Positions 15,811-24,948 are shown, numbered from the stretch's first letter. The stretch: 44,869 nt of DNA from Syntrophomonadaceae bacterium (GCA_012839645.1 DUMY01000086.1:1-44869), one strand, 5' to 3'. Notes: generated from the letters alone by a model not told the origin. Program-made: numbers and translations.

Positions 15811-15844
15811 ATACCAAGCGGACGTTTTATTGTCCGCCTGGTAT
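15811..15844. terminator. Bidirectional terminator between gpr and the SASP genes
   Basis: ATACCA-A-GCGGAC and GTCCGC-C-TGGTAT form a long stem with one mismatch and a loop of about 8 nt. The minus strand continues into TTTTTTATAT, a good U-tract for the SASP transcript; the plus side is only moderately T-rich. Confidence 0.85.
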
Positions 15845-15857
15845 CACCCTCTTCATT

Positions 15858-16097
15858 TTATTGGATTGTGGTCTGGGGCTGCTGTTGGTTGGCAAGACCT
15901 TGCTGATACTGCTGTATCATGCGCCTTACCATAGCACCCCCGACCGCTCCACAATCCCTTGAAGAAATGTGTCCCCAATAATCACCCTGAATTTGGTTTG
16001 CGATACCTACTTCATTGGCCATTTCATATTTGAACTGGTACATTGCCTTATTGGCTTCCGGTACAAGCAGCGTATTCCTCTTTTGTCCCTGTCCCAT
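15858..16097 (-). CDS. Alpha/beta-type small acid-soluble spore protein (copy 1)
   Basis: DNA-saturating protein of the spore core that protects DNA from UV and heat; degraded by GPR at germination. In 79 residues it has the GPR cleavage region KYEMANEVGI (cut expected after Glu) and the second conserved helix DYWGHISSRDCGAVGGAMVRRMI. The YWGH and DCG features differ from the Bacillus sequence but match variants in anaerobic spore formers. The C-terminal tail is glutamine-rich (LANQQQPQTTIQ). It follows its paralogue by 21 bp with AGGAGG as ribosome site, and is followed by a strong terminator. Confidence 0.93.
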   Translation of the reverse strand: MGQGQKRNTLLVPEANKAMYQFKYEMANEVGIANQIQGDYWGHISSRDCGAVGGAMVRRMIQQYQQGLANQQQPQTTIQ

Positions 16098-16118
16098 AAA
16101 AATTCCTCCTTTTATTTT

Positions 16119-16394
16119 TTATTGAATAGTTTCGGTTCCTTGTGTTTGATTGGTTGCCGCAATTGTCTGTGCAGGATTCCCCTGCTGTGCGATTTGCTGT
16201 TCAACAGTGTGAATCATTTGTCGAACCATACCGCCGCCTACTGCACCACAGTCCCTGGAGGATACGTGTCCCCAATAATCATTCTGAATCTGATTTTCGA
16301 CACCCACTTCCCGGGCCAATTCGTATTTGAATTGGTGCATCGCCTGACTGGCTTCGGGAACAAGAAGTTTGTTTCGTTTTTGGCCAGAACCCAT
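16119..16394 (-). CDS. Alpha/beta-type small acid-soluble spore protein (copy 2)
   Basis: Tandem paralogue of the next gene, 91 residues, with the same layout: GQKRNKLLVPEA, the GPR site KYELAREVGV, and DYWGHVSSRDCGAVGGGMVRQMI, then a longer Q/T-rich tail (IAATNQTQGTETIQ). First gene of the pair; a sigma-G-like promoter lies upstream and GGAGGG precedes the ATG. The two copies probably arose by local duplication and are co-transcribed. Confidence 0.93.
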   Translation of the reverse strand: MGSGQKRNKLLVPEASQAMHQFKYELAREVGVENQIQNDYWGHVSSRDCGAVGGGMVRQMIHTVEQQIAQQGNPAQTIAATNQTQGTETIQ

Positions 16395-16419
16395 CTTTAT
16401 CCCTCCTTTCTTTTGATGT

Positions 16420-16448
16420 TAGTATTTACGGCTTAAAGTTTTTTATCC
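16420..16448 (-). promoter_or_regulatory. Possible sigma-G promoter of the SASP pair
   Basis: On the minus strand GGATA (16444-16448) and AATACTA (16420-16426) are 17 bp apart, near the forespore sigma-G pattern (GNATA, CATNNTA). The position about 25-55 bp upstream of the SASP start and the gene's known class support it. Confidence 0.45.
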
Positions 16449-16552
16449 TAGAAGTATTTCCCGAAAGGCACTTGTTTTATACAAGGTTTTTGGTTATTTT
16501 CTATTATTAGTGTGATCAAAAAACAATTTTCGCATACAAGTAAGATCAAACC

Positions 16553-16587
16553 AAAAAAACCTCAGAAAGGATTGTCTGAGGTTTTTT
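16553..16587. terminator. Terminator after recG
   Basis: ACCTCAGA and TCTGAGGT form an 8-bp stem around an 8-nt loop, with an A-run before and a T-run after on both strands. It ends the asp23-fakA-recG transcript and could act in both directions. Confidence 0.85.
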
Positions 16588-16608
16588 GTTTTTTATATTT
16601 TTTTTATA

Positions 16609-18684
16609 TTAAATTTTTAAACCATATGATAACGATGGGAAACGAAAATAAATCTCTTCCCACAACTCATTATCATTTTGCAATGGTTGTGTTTTTTTAA
16701 CAATATTTTTTATTTTTAAAAATTGTGAAGCATCTCTAAAAACATCAACTACACGAAAATCTGAATAACCATGCTGCTTTGTTCCTAACATCTTACCGGG
16801 TCCTCTTAAAGCAAGGTCTTTTTCAGCAACCTGGAAGCCATCATGATTTTGGATAAGTATTTTGATTCGTTCCCTCGCTTCTTCTGTCTTGGGATTGCCG
16901 ATTAAAACACAGTAGCTTTCCTGGTTTCCCCTTCCTACACGCCCTCTCAATTGATGCTGCTGGGCTAGACCAAACCGTTCTGCTCCCTCAATAATAATTA
17001 TGCTTGCATTGGGGACATCAATCCCCACCTCAATAACCGAAGTGGCTACTAATAGGTCAATAATTCCTTTCCTAAAAGCATTCATTACTCTTTCTTTTTC
17101 ATCAAGTTTCAGCCTTCCATGGATCAGAGAAACATTAAAATCTGAAAATTCCTGGCTCAGCTCCTTATAGCGCATTGCTGCTGCCTCTACATCTAGGTGA
17201 TCTGATTCATCGATCAAAGGGCAAATCACATACGCTTGGCGACCAGCTTCTAATTCTTTTTTGACAAAACGATAAACCCTGTTTTTTTTGGAAGAGGGCA
17301 TAAAATAAGTTTTTACTCGCTTTCTTCCCGGGGGGAGTTCATCGATCACTGACAGATCCAGATCACCATAAACAGTCAGTGTTAGGCTGCGCGGAATGGG
17401 AGTTGCGGTCATGATTAAAACATCCGGGGAGGTGGCTTTAGACAGCAGCAGATGGCGCTGTTGAACCCCAAACCTGTGTTGTTCATCGATCACCACTAAT
17501 CCGAGGTTGGCAAAAGCAACTTCCTCTTCAAGCAGGGCATGAGTACCAATAATAATATCTGTTGTGCCTTTTTGCAGGTATTCCAAACACTGTTCCCTTT
17601 CCTTTTTCCCCAGAGAGCCTGTAAGGAAATCCACACGGACACCTAACTGTGCTACAAGCCTGTTGATACCTAAAAAGTGTTGTTCCGCAAGGACCTCTGT
17701 CGGAGCCATGAGAACACCCTGGTAACCCGCTGCAACAGCATATAAAAGAGCGTAAAGCGCTACAACTGTTTTACCACATCCTACATCCCCCTGCAGGAGG
17801 CGGTACATCCTTCGTGCACTGGAAAGATCCCTTTTAATTTCGGTAACCGCCTGCTGCTGTGCCCGGGTAAGGGTGTACGGCAGTGAAGCAACAAAATCCT
17901 CCGGCAGACTGCTTTTAGGAAGGCGTACCACCCCATCCTTTCTGATATGCTGCTGAATATTTGATAAACCTGTTTCAAAAAGAAACAGTTCTTCAAAAAC
18001 CAGGCGGTCCCGGGCCAATTTTAGGCTATCAAAATCCACAGGAAAATGGATCTGTTTTAACGCCTGGGAAAGGGGAATCAACCTCAACTCACTTCTCAGT
18101 TCCGGAGGTAGAAGATCCTTGACTCTGTTAGCATAGGAACTGATACACCGATACATAATGCGCCTCAAAGAACGTTGGCTCAAATTCTCGGTAGTCCCAT
18201 AAATGGGTGCAATACACCCTACATGAACCGGGTTTTTGAAATTACCCACCGCATAATCAATAACTGAAACCTCATACCCGTAAAGGTTTCGCTCCACCTT
18301 TCCAGTAACAGTAATAGGCAGCCCCTTGCGTAAAGACCTTTTCATAAACGGCTGGTTGAACCAAAGAGCTGTACAGCTTCCAAAATTACCGCACACTGAG
18401 ACCCTCAGCAGTGTTAGATTACGCCGTGGTTTAATCTCCTCAATATTTTCTATTCTACCTTGTACAGTAACCACATCACCTGATTCCACATCATCAAGGG
18501 TTCCTCTGACGCGGCGGTCCTCATAGCGTTTTGGAAGATAGTATAATAGATCAAATAGATTAAAAATCCCTATCTTATGAAAAAGCCGAGCTCTTTTCTC
18601 ACCTATTCTCGGCAGAGCAGTTATTTTTATCTCTGCCAGTTGTTTCCCGGTTAACAGCATCTTTCCGCTGATTATTCCGTTCAC
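16609..18684 (-). CDS. recG: ATP-dependent DNA helicase RecG
   Basis: Branch-migration helicase that regresses stalled forks and processes Holliday junctions. The 691 residues show an N-terminal helix-hairpin-helix-like segment and OB/wedge domain (about 60-150), Walker A GDVGCGKT (299-306), DEQHRFG (400-406), TATPIPRSL, SLIHGRLKLDEKERVM and QLRGRVGRG. The GTG start at 18684 is used; an ATG eight codons later is possible because the ribosome site lies very close to the GTG. Only 2 bp separate it from the fakA stop. Confidence 0.97.
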   Translation of the reverse strand: MNGIISGKMLLTGKQLAEIKITALPRIGEKRARLFHKIGIFNLFDLLYYLPKRYEDRRVRGTLDDVESGDVVTVQGRIENIEEIKPRRNLTLLRVSVCGNFGSCTALWFNQPFMKRSLRKGLPITVTGKVERNLYGYEVSVIDYAVGNFKNPVHVGCIAPIYGTTENLSQRSLRRIMYRCISSYANRVKDLLPPELRSELRLIPLSQALKQIHFPVDFDSLKLARDRLVFEELFLFETGLSNIQQHIRKDGVVRLPKSSLPEDFVASLPYTLTRAQQQAVTEIKRDLSSARRMYRLLQGDVGCGKTVVALYALLYAVAAGYQGVLMAPTEVLAEQHFLGINRLVAQLGVRVDFLTGSLGKKEREQCLEYLQKGTTDIIIGTHALLEEEVAFANLGLVVIDEQHRFGVQQRHLLLSKATSPDVLIMTATPIPRSLTLTVYGDLDLSVIDELPPGRKRVKTYFMPSSKKNRVYRFVKKELEAGRQAYVICPLIDESDHLDVEAAAMRYKELSQEFSDFNVSLIHGRLKLDEKERVMNAFRKGIIDLLVATSVIEVGIDVPNASIIIIEGAERFGLAQQHQLRGRVGRGNQESYCVLIGNPKTEEARERIKILIQNHDGFQVAEKDLALRGPGKMLGTKQHGYSDFRVVDVFRDASQFLKIKNIVKKTQPLQNDNELWEEIYFRFPSLSYGLKI

Positions 18685-18686
18685 TC

Positions 18687-20312
18687 CTATTCCACACTGA
18701 TCAGGAAATAATAAACAGGTTGGTCGCCCGGGTGGGTATCCACCTCTAGCTCTGGATAAGTAACCTTTATTTGTTTAAGGATTCCTTCCACTGTTTCCGA
18801 TGTGACACCCTCACCCGAATAAATGGTTACCAATTCGTCCTCATCATCCACCATCTTCTCCAGCAGAGCAAGTACAACATCCTGTTGTGATGAACCAGTT
18901 GCTGCAATTTCCCCTTGGTATATTCCGATTAATTCATTTTCTTTGATCTCTTGATCGCCCAACACAGCGTCCCGTACAGCATAGGTTACTTCCCCTGCCT
19001 TTATCTCCTCTAACTGTTGACACATTCTTTCACTGTTTTCTTCAAGTGTCATTGAATCATTAAAAACTAAAAGGGCACTGATCCCTGCAGGGATATTTTT
19101 GGAGGGAATCACCTCTATAGGACGGTCTACAAGCTGTTGGGCCTGTTTGGCTGCAAGAATTAAATTTTTATTGTTAGGCAAGAACAGTATCTGTCGGGCA
19201 GGCGTCTCTTCGATGGCTCGTATGAACTCCTCCACCGGGGGATTCATTGTTTGACCGCCTTCGATCACTTGACTGGCACCCAAATTGTAAAATAACTGTT
19301 TAATACCCTCCCCTGCTCCAACTGTTACTATACCGATCTCTTCTGTCTTACCAGTTTCATCAACAGTATCGACAGTAACGTCAGCTGTATCCCGTTGGTC
19401 ATGCATGTTGTCGATCTTGATATCATGGAGAGTACCATGCTGCTGACAGTACTCTAAAACCATACCTGGTTTGTTGGTATGAATATGAATTTTCATAAAA
19501 GTGCCGGCATTACCTGTTACTATACTTCCTCCAAGATCATTTAAGTGTTCCTTAATATCTGTTTCCAAATAGGAATCAGCATTGAGAAGGAATTCTGTAC
19601 AGTACATATAAGTCAAATCTTGTTCCAGGCTGTCCTCCGGTAATGATGTAATTCCTATAGAAGGCTGTAATGCTGGTGTCTGTACTGTATAAGCGCCGTT
19701 GCTTAGAGCATTCAGCCCTCCCTCAAGAATAACCAGAAGACCTTTCCCCCCGGCATCAACAACCCCTGCTTTTTTTAAAACCGGAAGCATCTCCGGGGTC
19801 TGTTCTAAGGTTTCATAGCCCTTGTATATGGCTTGCTCCAGTACCTTTTCGAGGTTAGAGTTTAGAGAAGCTGCTTCCTTTATTTCACGGGCAAGGCTCT
19901 TCGCTACAGTCAACATGGTGCCTTCAACAGGTTTAATAACTGCACGGTAAGCACTGGCTACGGCAGTATGCCAGGCACCGGCAAAATCTTGCACAGTTAC
20001 ATTCTCTTTCCCTTTCAGGCCATCTGTAAGGCCTCGAATCAACTGTGACAAAATCACACCCGAATTACCCCGGGCACCCATTAGAGAACCACGGGCAACG
20101 GCATCTCCTACATCCTCAACGTTAGGAGAGGTTGTTTTTTCCAATTCTTTGACTGCAGCAGCCATTGTTAGGTACATATTCCGGCCTGTATCACCATCGG
20201 GAACAGGAAAAACATTGAGCATATCTATCTCCTGCTGGCGTTCTTCAATGGCTTCCAATCCACCAAAGAAAAGGCACCTTACCTGCTCCCCGGTTACAAT
20301 ACACTGCTCCAA
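18687..20312 (-). CDS. fakA: Fatty acid kinase catalytic subunit FakA (DAK2/YloV family)
   Basis: ATP-binding subunit that phosphorylates FakB-bound fatty acids, feeding acyl-phosphate to PlsX/PlsY phospholipid synthesis; acts in the cytoplasm. The 541 residues have an N-terminal DAK2-like kinase domain with NVFPVPDGDTGRNMYLTM and GARGNSGVILSQLIRGL, a linker with KAGVVDAGGKGLL, and a C-terminal domain beginning near TYMYCTEFLL with MKIHIHTN. TTG start with GGGGGAG 5 nt upstream. No fakB gene is seen nearby. It follows asp23, the standard Bacillota order (yloU-yloV). Confidence 0.94.
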   Translation of the reverse strand: MEQCIVTGEQVRCLFFGGLEAIEERQQEIDMLNVFPVPDGDTGRNMYLTMAAAVKELEKTTSPNVEDVGDAVARGSLMGARGNSGVILSQLIRGLTDGLKGKENVTVQDFAGAWHTAVASAYRAVIKPVEGTMLTVAKSLAREIKEAASLNSNLEKVLEQAIYKGYETLEQTPEMLPVLKKAGVVDAGGKGLLVILEGGLNALSNGAYTVQTPALQPSIGITSLPEDSLEQDLTYMYCTEFLLNADSYLETDIKEHLNDLGGSIVTGNAGTFMKIHIHTNKPGMVLEYCQQHGTLHDIKIDNMHDQRDTADVTVDTVDETGKTEEIGIVTVGAGEGIKQLFYNLGASQVIEGGQTMNPPVEEFIRAIEETPARQILFLPNNKNLILAAKQAQQLVDRPIEVIPSKNIPAGISALLVFNDSMTLEENSERMCQQLEEIKAGEVTYAVRDAVLGDQEIKENELIGIYQGEIAATGSSQQDVVLALLEKMVDDEDELVTIYSGEGVTSETVEGILKQIKVTYPELEVDTHPGDQPVYYFLISVE

Positions 20313-20331
20313 TCCAGCTCCCCCTCATCAT

Positions 20332-20688
20332 TTACTTAAAAACTCGTACACCCATAACGTTAACATTTACTTCTACAGCACGAAGTCCTGTCATATTTGC
20401 GATTTCGTAACTGACAGTTTCCATAACATTATGGGCAACCTGTGCAATATTAACTCCATAACACATCACAACCCAGAGATCAATTTTAACATCTGACCCC
20501 TCCTGATTTACCTCCACTCCTCTACTTAAAGCATCCCCTCCTAGAATTTCTGAGACACCCTGGCGCAGTCCGCGGGGTACCATCCCCACAATGCCAAAAC
20601 AGCGAACTGCCGCTGCACCGGCGATAGTTGCCAGCGCCTCAGGGGTGATCTCAATCTTACCGTAATCCGTCTGACGGCTGTCACTCAT
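20332..20688 (-). CDS. Asp23/Gls24 family envelope stress protein
   Basis: A 118-residue member of the Asp23/DUF322 family (Bacillus YloU), thought to be membrane-associated through partner proteins and linked to envelope stress; exact function unclear. Landmarks are GKIEITPEALATIAGAAA, RCFGIVGM and IDLWVVMCYGVNIAQVAHNV. I start at ATG 20688, with AGGGG 8 nt before it. First gene of the asp23-fakA-recG operon, with a good promoter. Confidence 0.92.
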   Translation of the reverse strand: MSDSRQTDYGKIEITPEALATIAGAAAVRCFGIVGMVPRGLRQGVSEILGGDALSRGVEVNQEGSDVKIDLWVVMCYGVNIAQVAHNVMETVSYEIANMTGLRAVEVNVNVMGVRVFK

Positions 20689-20745
20689 GGTATCTACCCC
20701 TTGCATACCCTTACGGGTACTGTTATTGCGACCAAATTACATTAT

Positions 20746-20774
20746 ACTATATGTTGCTACTTTGCGTGTGTCAA
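20746..20774 (-). promoter_or_regulatory. Sigma-A promoter of asp23-fakA-recG
   Basis: On the minus strand a perfect TTGACA (20769-20774) and TATAGT (20746-20751) are 17 bp apart. It is divergent from, and about 30 bp away from, the rpmB promoter. Confidence 0.8.
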
Positions 20775-20804
20775 TTCTCATTAAAGCAAGCCTAGCAACA
20801 GCAC

Positions 20805-20833
20805 TTGTCACAGATGTACTATTTTGTTAGAAT
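20805..20833 (+). promoter_or_regulatory. Sigma-A promoter of rpmB
   Basis: TTGTCA (20805-20810) and TAGAAT (20828-20833) with a 17-bp spacer, followed by a short leader with GAAAGGAGG before the rpmB ATG. Confidence 0.75.
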
Positions 20834-20860
20834 AGGTTCTGTGAGAAAGGAGGATGCACG

Positions 20861-21049
20861 ATGGCAAAGTGCGCAGTTTGCGGTAAGGGAAACCACGTTG
20901 GCAGGCAAGTAAGCCACTCCCATGTCCGCACCAAAAAAGTTTGGGCACCCAATCTACAGCGTGTAAAAACAATAGTCGACGGGAAACCCGTACGCATGTA
21001 TGTTTGCACCCGCTGCCTCAAGGCAGGTAAAGTGGAGCGTGCCTTGTAA
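20861..21049 (+). CDS. rpmB: 50S ribosomal protein L28
   Basis: Large-subunit protein, 62 residues. [21 protein letters not shown] and [15 protein letters not shown] give the zinc-binding Cys pairs CAVC and CTRC (C+ type); [16 protein letters not shown] is typical. Monocistronic on the plus strand, opposite asp23, an arrangement common in Bacillota. Its own promoter and a hairpin terminator enclose it. Confidence 0.97.
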   Translation: MAKCAVCGKGNHVGRQVSHSHVRTKKVWAPNLQRVKTIVDGKPVRMYVCTRCLKAGKVERAL

Positions 21050-21123
21050 AAACAGTTAACCCAGCTAAACGCAGTCTGGCAATGCCACAAATAAATATCC
21101 CCACATGTGTTTGATTGAAAGTC

Positions 21124-21165
21124 ACCTGTGCCTGTACAAATAAAACATGCACAGGTTTCTATTTA
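21124..21165 (+). terminator. Terminator after rpmB
   Basis: ACCTGTGC and GCACAGGT form an 8-bp stem around a 17-nt loop followed by TTCTATTTA. It lies between the convergent rpmB and ribH genes and may serve rpmB; for ribH the U-tract is weak. Confidence 0.55.
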
Positions 21166-21630
21166 CCCTTCTAATTCCGTGAAAAGGTTTATCATTTCCA
21201 AAGCAGATAATGCTGCATCAGCACCCTTATTTCCCGCCTTTGTTCCAGCCCGCTCAATGGCCTGCTCCAGAGTATCTGCAGTGATCACACCAAAAATAAC
21301 CGGTATTCCCGCTGCAAGACCAACCTGAGCAATTCCCTTGGCAACCTCACTGGCTACATAATCAAAATGAGGGGTAGCTCCCCGGATCACCGCCCCAAGA
21401 CAGATAACACCGTCATATCCACGCCCAACCATTTTTTGAGCTGTTAATGGAATCTCAAAAGCCCCGGGAACCCAGGCCACATCAACTGCATCTTCACTGA
21501 CACCATGCCGCACAAGCATATCCAGGGCACCACCTAAAAGCTTATTGGTGATAAATTCATTGAACCTGGCTACTACGATACCAAAGCGCAGTCCCTCACC
21601 TTGTAATTTTCCCTCAAAATAATTCGGCAA
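21163..21630 (-). CDS. ribH: 6,7-dimethyl-8-ribityllumazine synthase
   Basis: Condenses the ribityl-aminouracil with dihydroxybutanone phosphate to form lumazine; usually a 60-subunit capsid. The 155 residues have [51 protein letters not shown] and [24 protein letters not shown]. The start is TTG with AGGAG upstream. Last gene of the rib operon, 15 bp after ribBA. Confidence 0.97.
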   Translation of the reverse strand: MPNYFEGKLQGEGLRFGIVVARFNEFITNKLLGGALDMLVRHGVSEDAVDVAWVPGAFEIPLTAQKMVGRGYDGVICLGAVIRGATPHFDYVASEVAKGIAQVGLAAGIPVIFGVITADTLEQAIERAGTKAGNKGADAALSALEMINLFTELEG

Positions 21631-21645
21631 TTTTTAAACTCCTTT

Positions 21646-22860
21646 CTATTTATTAAGGGCAAGAAAATGCCCCATCTTTTCCTTTTTTGTCTTTAAATAA
21701 TATTGGTTTTCAGCCCGCGGAGGCATTTCAATGGGTACTCTCTCCACAACATCGAGTCCGTACCCCTGTAAGCCTGCAATTTTACGGGGATTATTGGTGA
21801 GCAGCCGAATTTTTCTTACACCTAAATCCACCAGGATCTGTGCCCCGAACCCGTAGTCTCGCAGGTCTGCGGGAAATCCAAGGATTTCATTGGCTTCAAC
21901 TGTATCCTTTCCTTCATCCTGGAGTCTGTAGGCACGAACTTTATTTAATAGACCGATTCCCCTACCCTCCTGCCGCATATATAACAGAACTCCTCTTCCC
22001 TCAGCAGAAATCATCTGAAGCGCTTGTGCCAGTTGTTCCCCGCAGTCACAACGCAGGGAACCGAAAACATCACCCGTCAGGCACTCGGAGTGTACTCTGG
22101 TTAGAACAGGTTCCCCATCCTTTATATCTCCCTTAACAAGAGCGATGTGGCAGTTGTGGTCAAGGATCGTTTCGTAAGCTACAGCTGTAAACTCCCCGTA
22201 CTTTGTTGGCAGGTGAACTGTAGTTACTTGACGGATCAGTTTTTCTGTATGGCGGCGATACTTGATCAGATCAGCCACAGTAATAATCTTTAAATTGTGC
22301 TTCCTTGCAAACTGGAAAAGCTCAGGGGTACGAGCCATTGTCCCATCATCATTCATGATCTCACAGCAAACACCGGCTGGATAAAGCCCAGCCAAACGAG
22401 CCAGGTCAACAGTAGCCTCAGTATGGCCCGCTCTACGCAGTACCCCACCCTCTTTCGCCCGCAAGGGAAAGATATGACCAGGTCGCCTAAGATCTTGGGG
22501 CCTGGTTTTGGGATCAACCAATGCCATAACTGTTGCAGCACGTTCAAAAGCAGAGATGCCTGTTGTTGTAGAAGAGGCATCAACAGATACTGTAAAGGCT
22601 GTTTCCATGCTGTCCGTATTGTGAGCAACCATCTGCTCTAGCTCCAACTCATCCAGACGCTCTCCAGTCAAGGGGGCACAGATAAGACCGCGAGCATAAG
22701 TTGCCATGAAATTGATGTCCTCAGGTGTCACCTTCTCTACAGCGATGATCAGATCGCCTTCATTTTCCCGATCCTCATCATCAACTACAACAACCATCCG
22801 ACCCGCAGCTATCTCGGCTATGGCTTCTTCAATGGTGTTAAACTGTTCCTGCTCCTGCAT
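21646..22860 (-). CDS. ribBA: Bifunctional 3,4-dihydroxy-2-butanone-4-phosphate synthase / GTP cyclohydrolase II
   Basis: Supplies both precursors of riboflavin. The N-terminal RibB half has [23 protein letters not shown] and [17 protein letters not shown]; the C-terminal RibA half has the zinc motif [21 protein letters not shown] across its cysteines, [10 protein letters not shown] and [20 protein letters not shown] start at ATG 22860 (404 residues), with AAAGGAG 7 nt upstream; upstream in-frame codons overlap that site. Starts about 20 bp after ribE. Confidence 0.97.
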   Translation of the reverse strand: MQEQEQFNTIEEAIAEIAAGRMVVVVDDEDRENEGDLIIAVEKVTPEDINFMATYARGLICAPLTGERLDELELEQMVAHNTDSMETAFTVSVDASSTTTGISAFERAATVMALVDPKTRPQDLRRPGHIFPLRAKEGGVLRRAGHTEATVDLARLAGLYPAGVCCEIMNDDGTMARTPELFQFARKHNLKIITVADLIKYRRHTEKLIRQVTTVHLPTKYGEFTAVAYETILDHNCHIALVKGDIKDGEPVLTRVHSECLTGDVFGSLRCDCGEQLAQALQMISAEGRGVLLYMRQEGRGIGLLNKVRAYRLQDEGKDTVEANEILGFPADLRDYGFGAQILVDLGVRKIRLLTNNPRKIAGLQGYGLDVVERVPIEMPPRAENQYYLKTKKEKMGHFLALNK

Positions 22861-22880
22861 TGATTTGGCTCCTTTCATCA

Positions 22881-23522
22881 TTAGATAAATCCATGTTCAG
22901 CCAAAAACTCCATAGAAACCCCTTCACCACCATCCTTTTTCTCCAGAAGATAACTAACATATTTACCCAAGATATCGGCTTCAATATTTATCAAATCACC
23001 CGCCTTTTTCAACCCCAGCGTTGTTTCCTCCAGGGTATGCGGGATCAGGCTCACCTTCAAGGAACTGCTCTGCAGGTCAGCAACAGTAAGACTGGCACCA
23101 TCAAGAGTTATCGATCCTTGAGGGATCAGGTATGGCTCAAGATCAGGTGGTGTCTCTATCCACATCTCAGTAGCAATTCCCCGCTGCTGAACCTTAGTGA
23201 TCTTCCCTACCGCATCCACATGCCCGGTGACAAAATGACCACCAACCCTGCCTCCTACTTTTAATGACCTTTCCAGATTGACCTGGTCCCCTTCAGTCAA
23301 AAACCCCAAATTTGTTTTATCAAGAGTTTCTGCCATTACATCCGCAGAGAATGTTCTGTTATTGCAGCCAGTCACTGTGAGGCAAACCCCATTAATCGCC
23401 ACACTCTCCCCCAGTTCTAATTCCCTGCAAAACCCAGACTCAATGGTTAAGACAGCAGACACAGGCCCCTTCCTGATACCCAATATAATTCCCTTTTCTT
23501 CTACAAGTCCTGTAAACAACAA
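22881..23522 (-). CDS. ribE: Riboflavin synthase, alpha subunit
   Basis: Dismutates two lumazines to riboflavin. The 213 residues form two lumazine-binding repeats: [11 protein letters not shown] with [13 protein letters not shown], and [15 protein letters not shown] with [16 protein letters not shown]. Two consecutive TTG codons follow GGAGGTG; the second would give the usual MFTGLVEE start, so the true start may be 23519. The 68-bp spacer from ribD holds a family-A repeat. Confidence 0.96.
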   Translation of the reverse strand: MLFTGLVEEKGIILGIRKGPVSAVLTIESGFCRELELGESVAINGVCLTVTGCNNRTFSADVMAETLDKTNLGFLTEGDQVNLERSLKVGGRVGGHFVTGHVDAVGKITKVQQRGIATEMWIETPPDLEPYLIPQGSITLDGASLTVADLQSSSLKVSLIPHTLEETTLGLKKAGDLINIEADILGKYVSYLLEKKDGGEGVSMEFLAEHGFI

Positions 23523-23562
23523 AACTCACCTCCAAGCAGTGGACAGAGATCACGGGGACGAT

Positions 23563-23593
23563 TCGGCCTCCGTCTTCCGGCCTCCGACCTCTA
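23563..23593 (-). repeat. Family-A short-period repeat at the ribD 3' end
   Basis: On the minus strand it reads TAGAGGTCGGAGGCCGG, then AAGACGGAGGCCGAA. The leading TAG is the ribD stop codon. It is similar to the copies at 14105-14139 and 41784-41833. Confidence 0.7.
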
Positions 23594-24688
23594 TTCCACG
23601 TAGGCGGTAATCATTAGATCTTCCCCTATTTTTTTAACAGATGACCATGCAAAGCGCAGGCAGTCACACAATCGCTCACACCCCATACCACCGAAAACCC
23701 CCGGTGACCCTTGCCCTCCGATAATTAACGGGGCTTGAAAGAAAACAAACTTATCGATGATCCCGGCTTCCAGTGCGGACGCGTTTAAAGTGGATCCCCC
23801 TTCTAGAAGCAGGCTGGTTATCTCTCTTTTGCCCAACTCCTTCACCAACTTCACCAGGTCGACTCTTCCGTTTACAGCTGGCAGATCCCAGATTTTCAGA
23901 CCCATTCTTTCCAGTTGAGCCCTCTTTGCTTCACTGTATCTCCCCTGTACAGCAGCCACAACAGTTGGTACTTCTGAGGTTGTCTTGACTAGTCGTGAGG
24001 CTTCGGGAATTCGCAGAGAGCTGTCAACAATAACTCTAAGGGGTTGTTTATATTCACCCTCCAGCCTCACTGTCAGGAGAGGGTCATCTGCCAGAACCGT
24101 GCCGATCCCTACCATAATGGCGTCATTTGCCGCTCTCATCTGGTGAACCAACAATCTTGCCTCTTCACCTGTAATCCATCTCGAATCACCAGTCCTGGTA
24201 GCAACCTTCCCATCCAATGAGATAGCTGCTTTCAGGGTAATAAAAGGGCTTTTCGTACCTATATACTTGACAAATGACTCGTTTTGTAAGCGGGCCTCCC
24301 TTTCTAGGACGCCCACAATGACCCGGATCCCAGCATCCTTTAATGCCTTAATACCTTTGCCGGAAACCAGGGGATTAGGGTCAGCCATCCCCACCACCAC
24401 CTCATGGATCCCGGCTTCAATAATCGATTTTGTGCACGGCGGGGTTCGCCCATGGTGACAGCAGGGCTCCAGTGTTACATACATTACTGCCCCACAAGCC
24501 TTCTCACCTGCATCCCTAAGAGCATGAATCTCCGCATGAGGAGTACCCACCCTCTGATGATACCCCTCTCCGATTATCCTGCCATTCCGGACTATAACAG
24601 CACCTACCAGGGGATTAGGGCTTGTCTTGCCCCGTCCCAACTCTGCCAGCTGCAGTGCTCTAGCCATAAATCCTTCATGCTTCTTCAT
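23591..24688 (-). CDS. ribD: Bifunctional diaminohydroxyphosphoribosylaminopyrimidine deaminase / reductase
   Basis: Second and third steps of riboflavin synthesis. The N-terminal deaminase carries zinc ligands in HAEIHALRDAG and EPCCHHGRTPPCTKSI; the C-terminal reductase (from about 150) has TLKAAISLDGKVATRTGDSR, GIGTVLADDPLLTVR and LLLEGGSTLNASAL. The 365 residues are full length. First gene after the FMN riboswitch; GGAGGCG precedes the ATG. Its TAG stop is the first codon of a repeat, but the closing residues look normal. Confidence 0.97.
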   Translation of the reverse strand: MKKHEGFMARALQLAELGRGKTSPNPLVGAVIVRNGRIIGEGYHQRVGTPHAEIHALRDAGEKACGAVMYVTLEPCCHHGRTPPCTKSIIEAGIHEVVVGMADPNPLVSGKGIKALKDAGIRVIVGVLEREARLQNESFVKYIGTKSPFITLKAAISLDGKVATRTGDSRWITGEEARLLVHQMRAANDAIMVGIGTVLADDPLLTVRLEGEYKQPLRVIVDSSLRIPEASRLVKTTSEVPTVVAAVQGRYSEAKRAQLERMGLKIWDLPAVNGRVDLVKLVKELGKREITSLLLEGGSTLNASALEAGIIDKFVFFQAPLIIGGQGSPGVFGGMGCERLCDCLRFAWSSVKKIGEDLMITAYVE

Positions 24689-24721
24689 AGACGCGCCTCC
24701 GCTGAACTATATAAATAAATA

Positions 24722-24750
24722 CAAAAACCCGGCAGGAAAGCATCCGGGTT
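24722..24750 (-). terminator. Expression-platform terminator of the FMN riboswitch
   Basis: On the minus strand AACCCGG and CCGGGTT enclose an 11-nt loop and run into TTTTTGT, 33 bp upstream of ribD. Placed after the aptamer, it is the expected transcription-termination switch for the rib operon. Confidence 0.85.
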
Positions 24751-24782
24751 TAATTAAACTCAATAGTTAATGTAGAAGAATT

Positions 24783-24922
24783 CCCTTCTCTCCTCCAGAC
24801 TTTCACTGTCGGCTCCGGATTTTCACCAGATCAACCATGACACTTACAAATAGTATAAATGCTAGGTTCGCGGGCTTTTACCGCCGGTGTGGATTTTCAC
24901 CATCCCCCGAAGGACCCTCCTG
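24783..24922 (-). promoter_or_regulatory. FMN riboswitch (RFN element) controlling ribD-ribE-ribBA-ribH
   Basis: Minus-strand conserved blocks appear in order: GGTCCTTCGGGGGATGGTG, AAAATCCACACCGGCGGT, AAAAGCCCGCGAACC, a variable arm, TGATCTGGTGAAAATCCGG, AGCCGACAGTGAAAGTC and TGGAGGAGAGAAGGG. Binding of FMN should favour the terminator at 24722-24750 and stop riboflavin gene transcription. Together with a promoter at 24949-24978 it makes a complete regulatory leader in the roughly 300-bp gap between rpe and ribD. Confidence 0.96.
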
Positions 24923-24948
24923 ACCATATCAAATTATCCAGTAAATTT

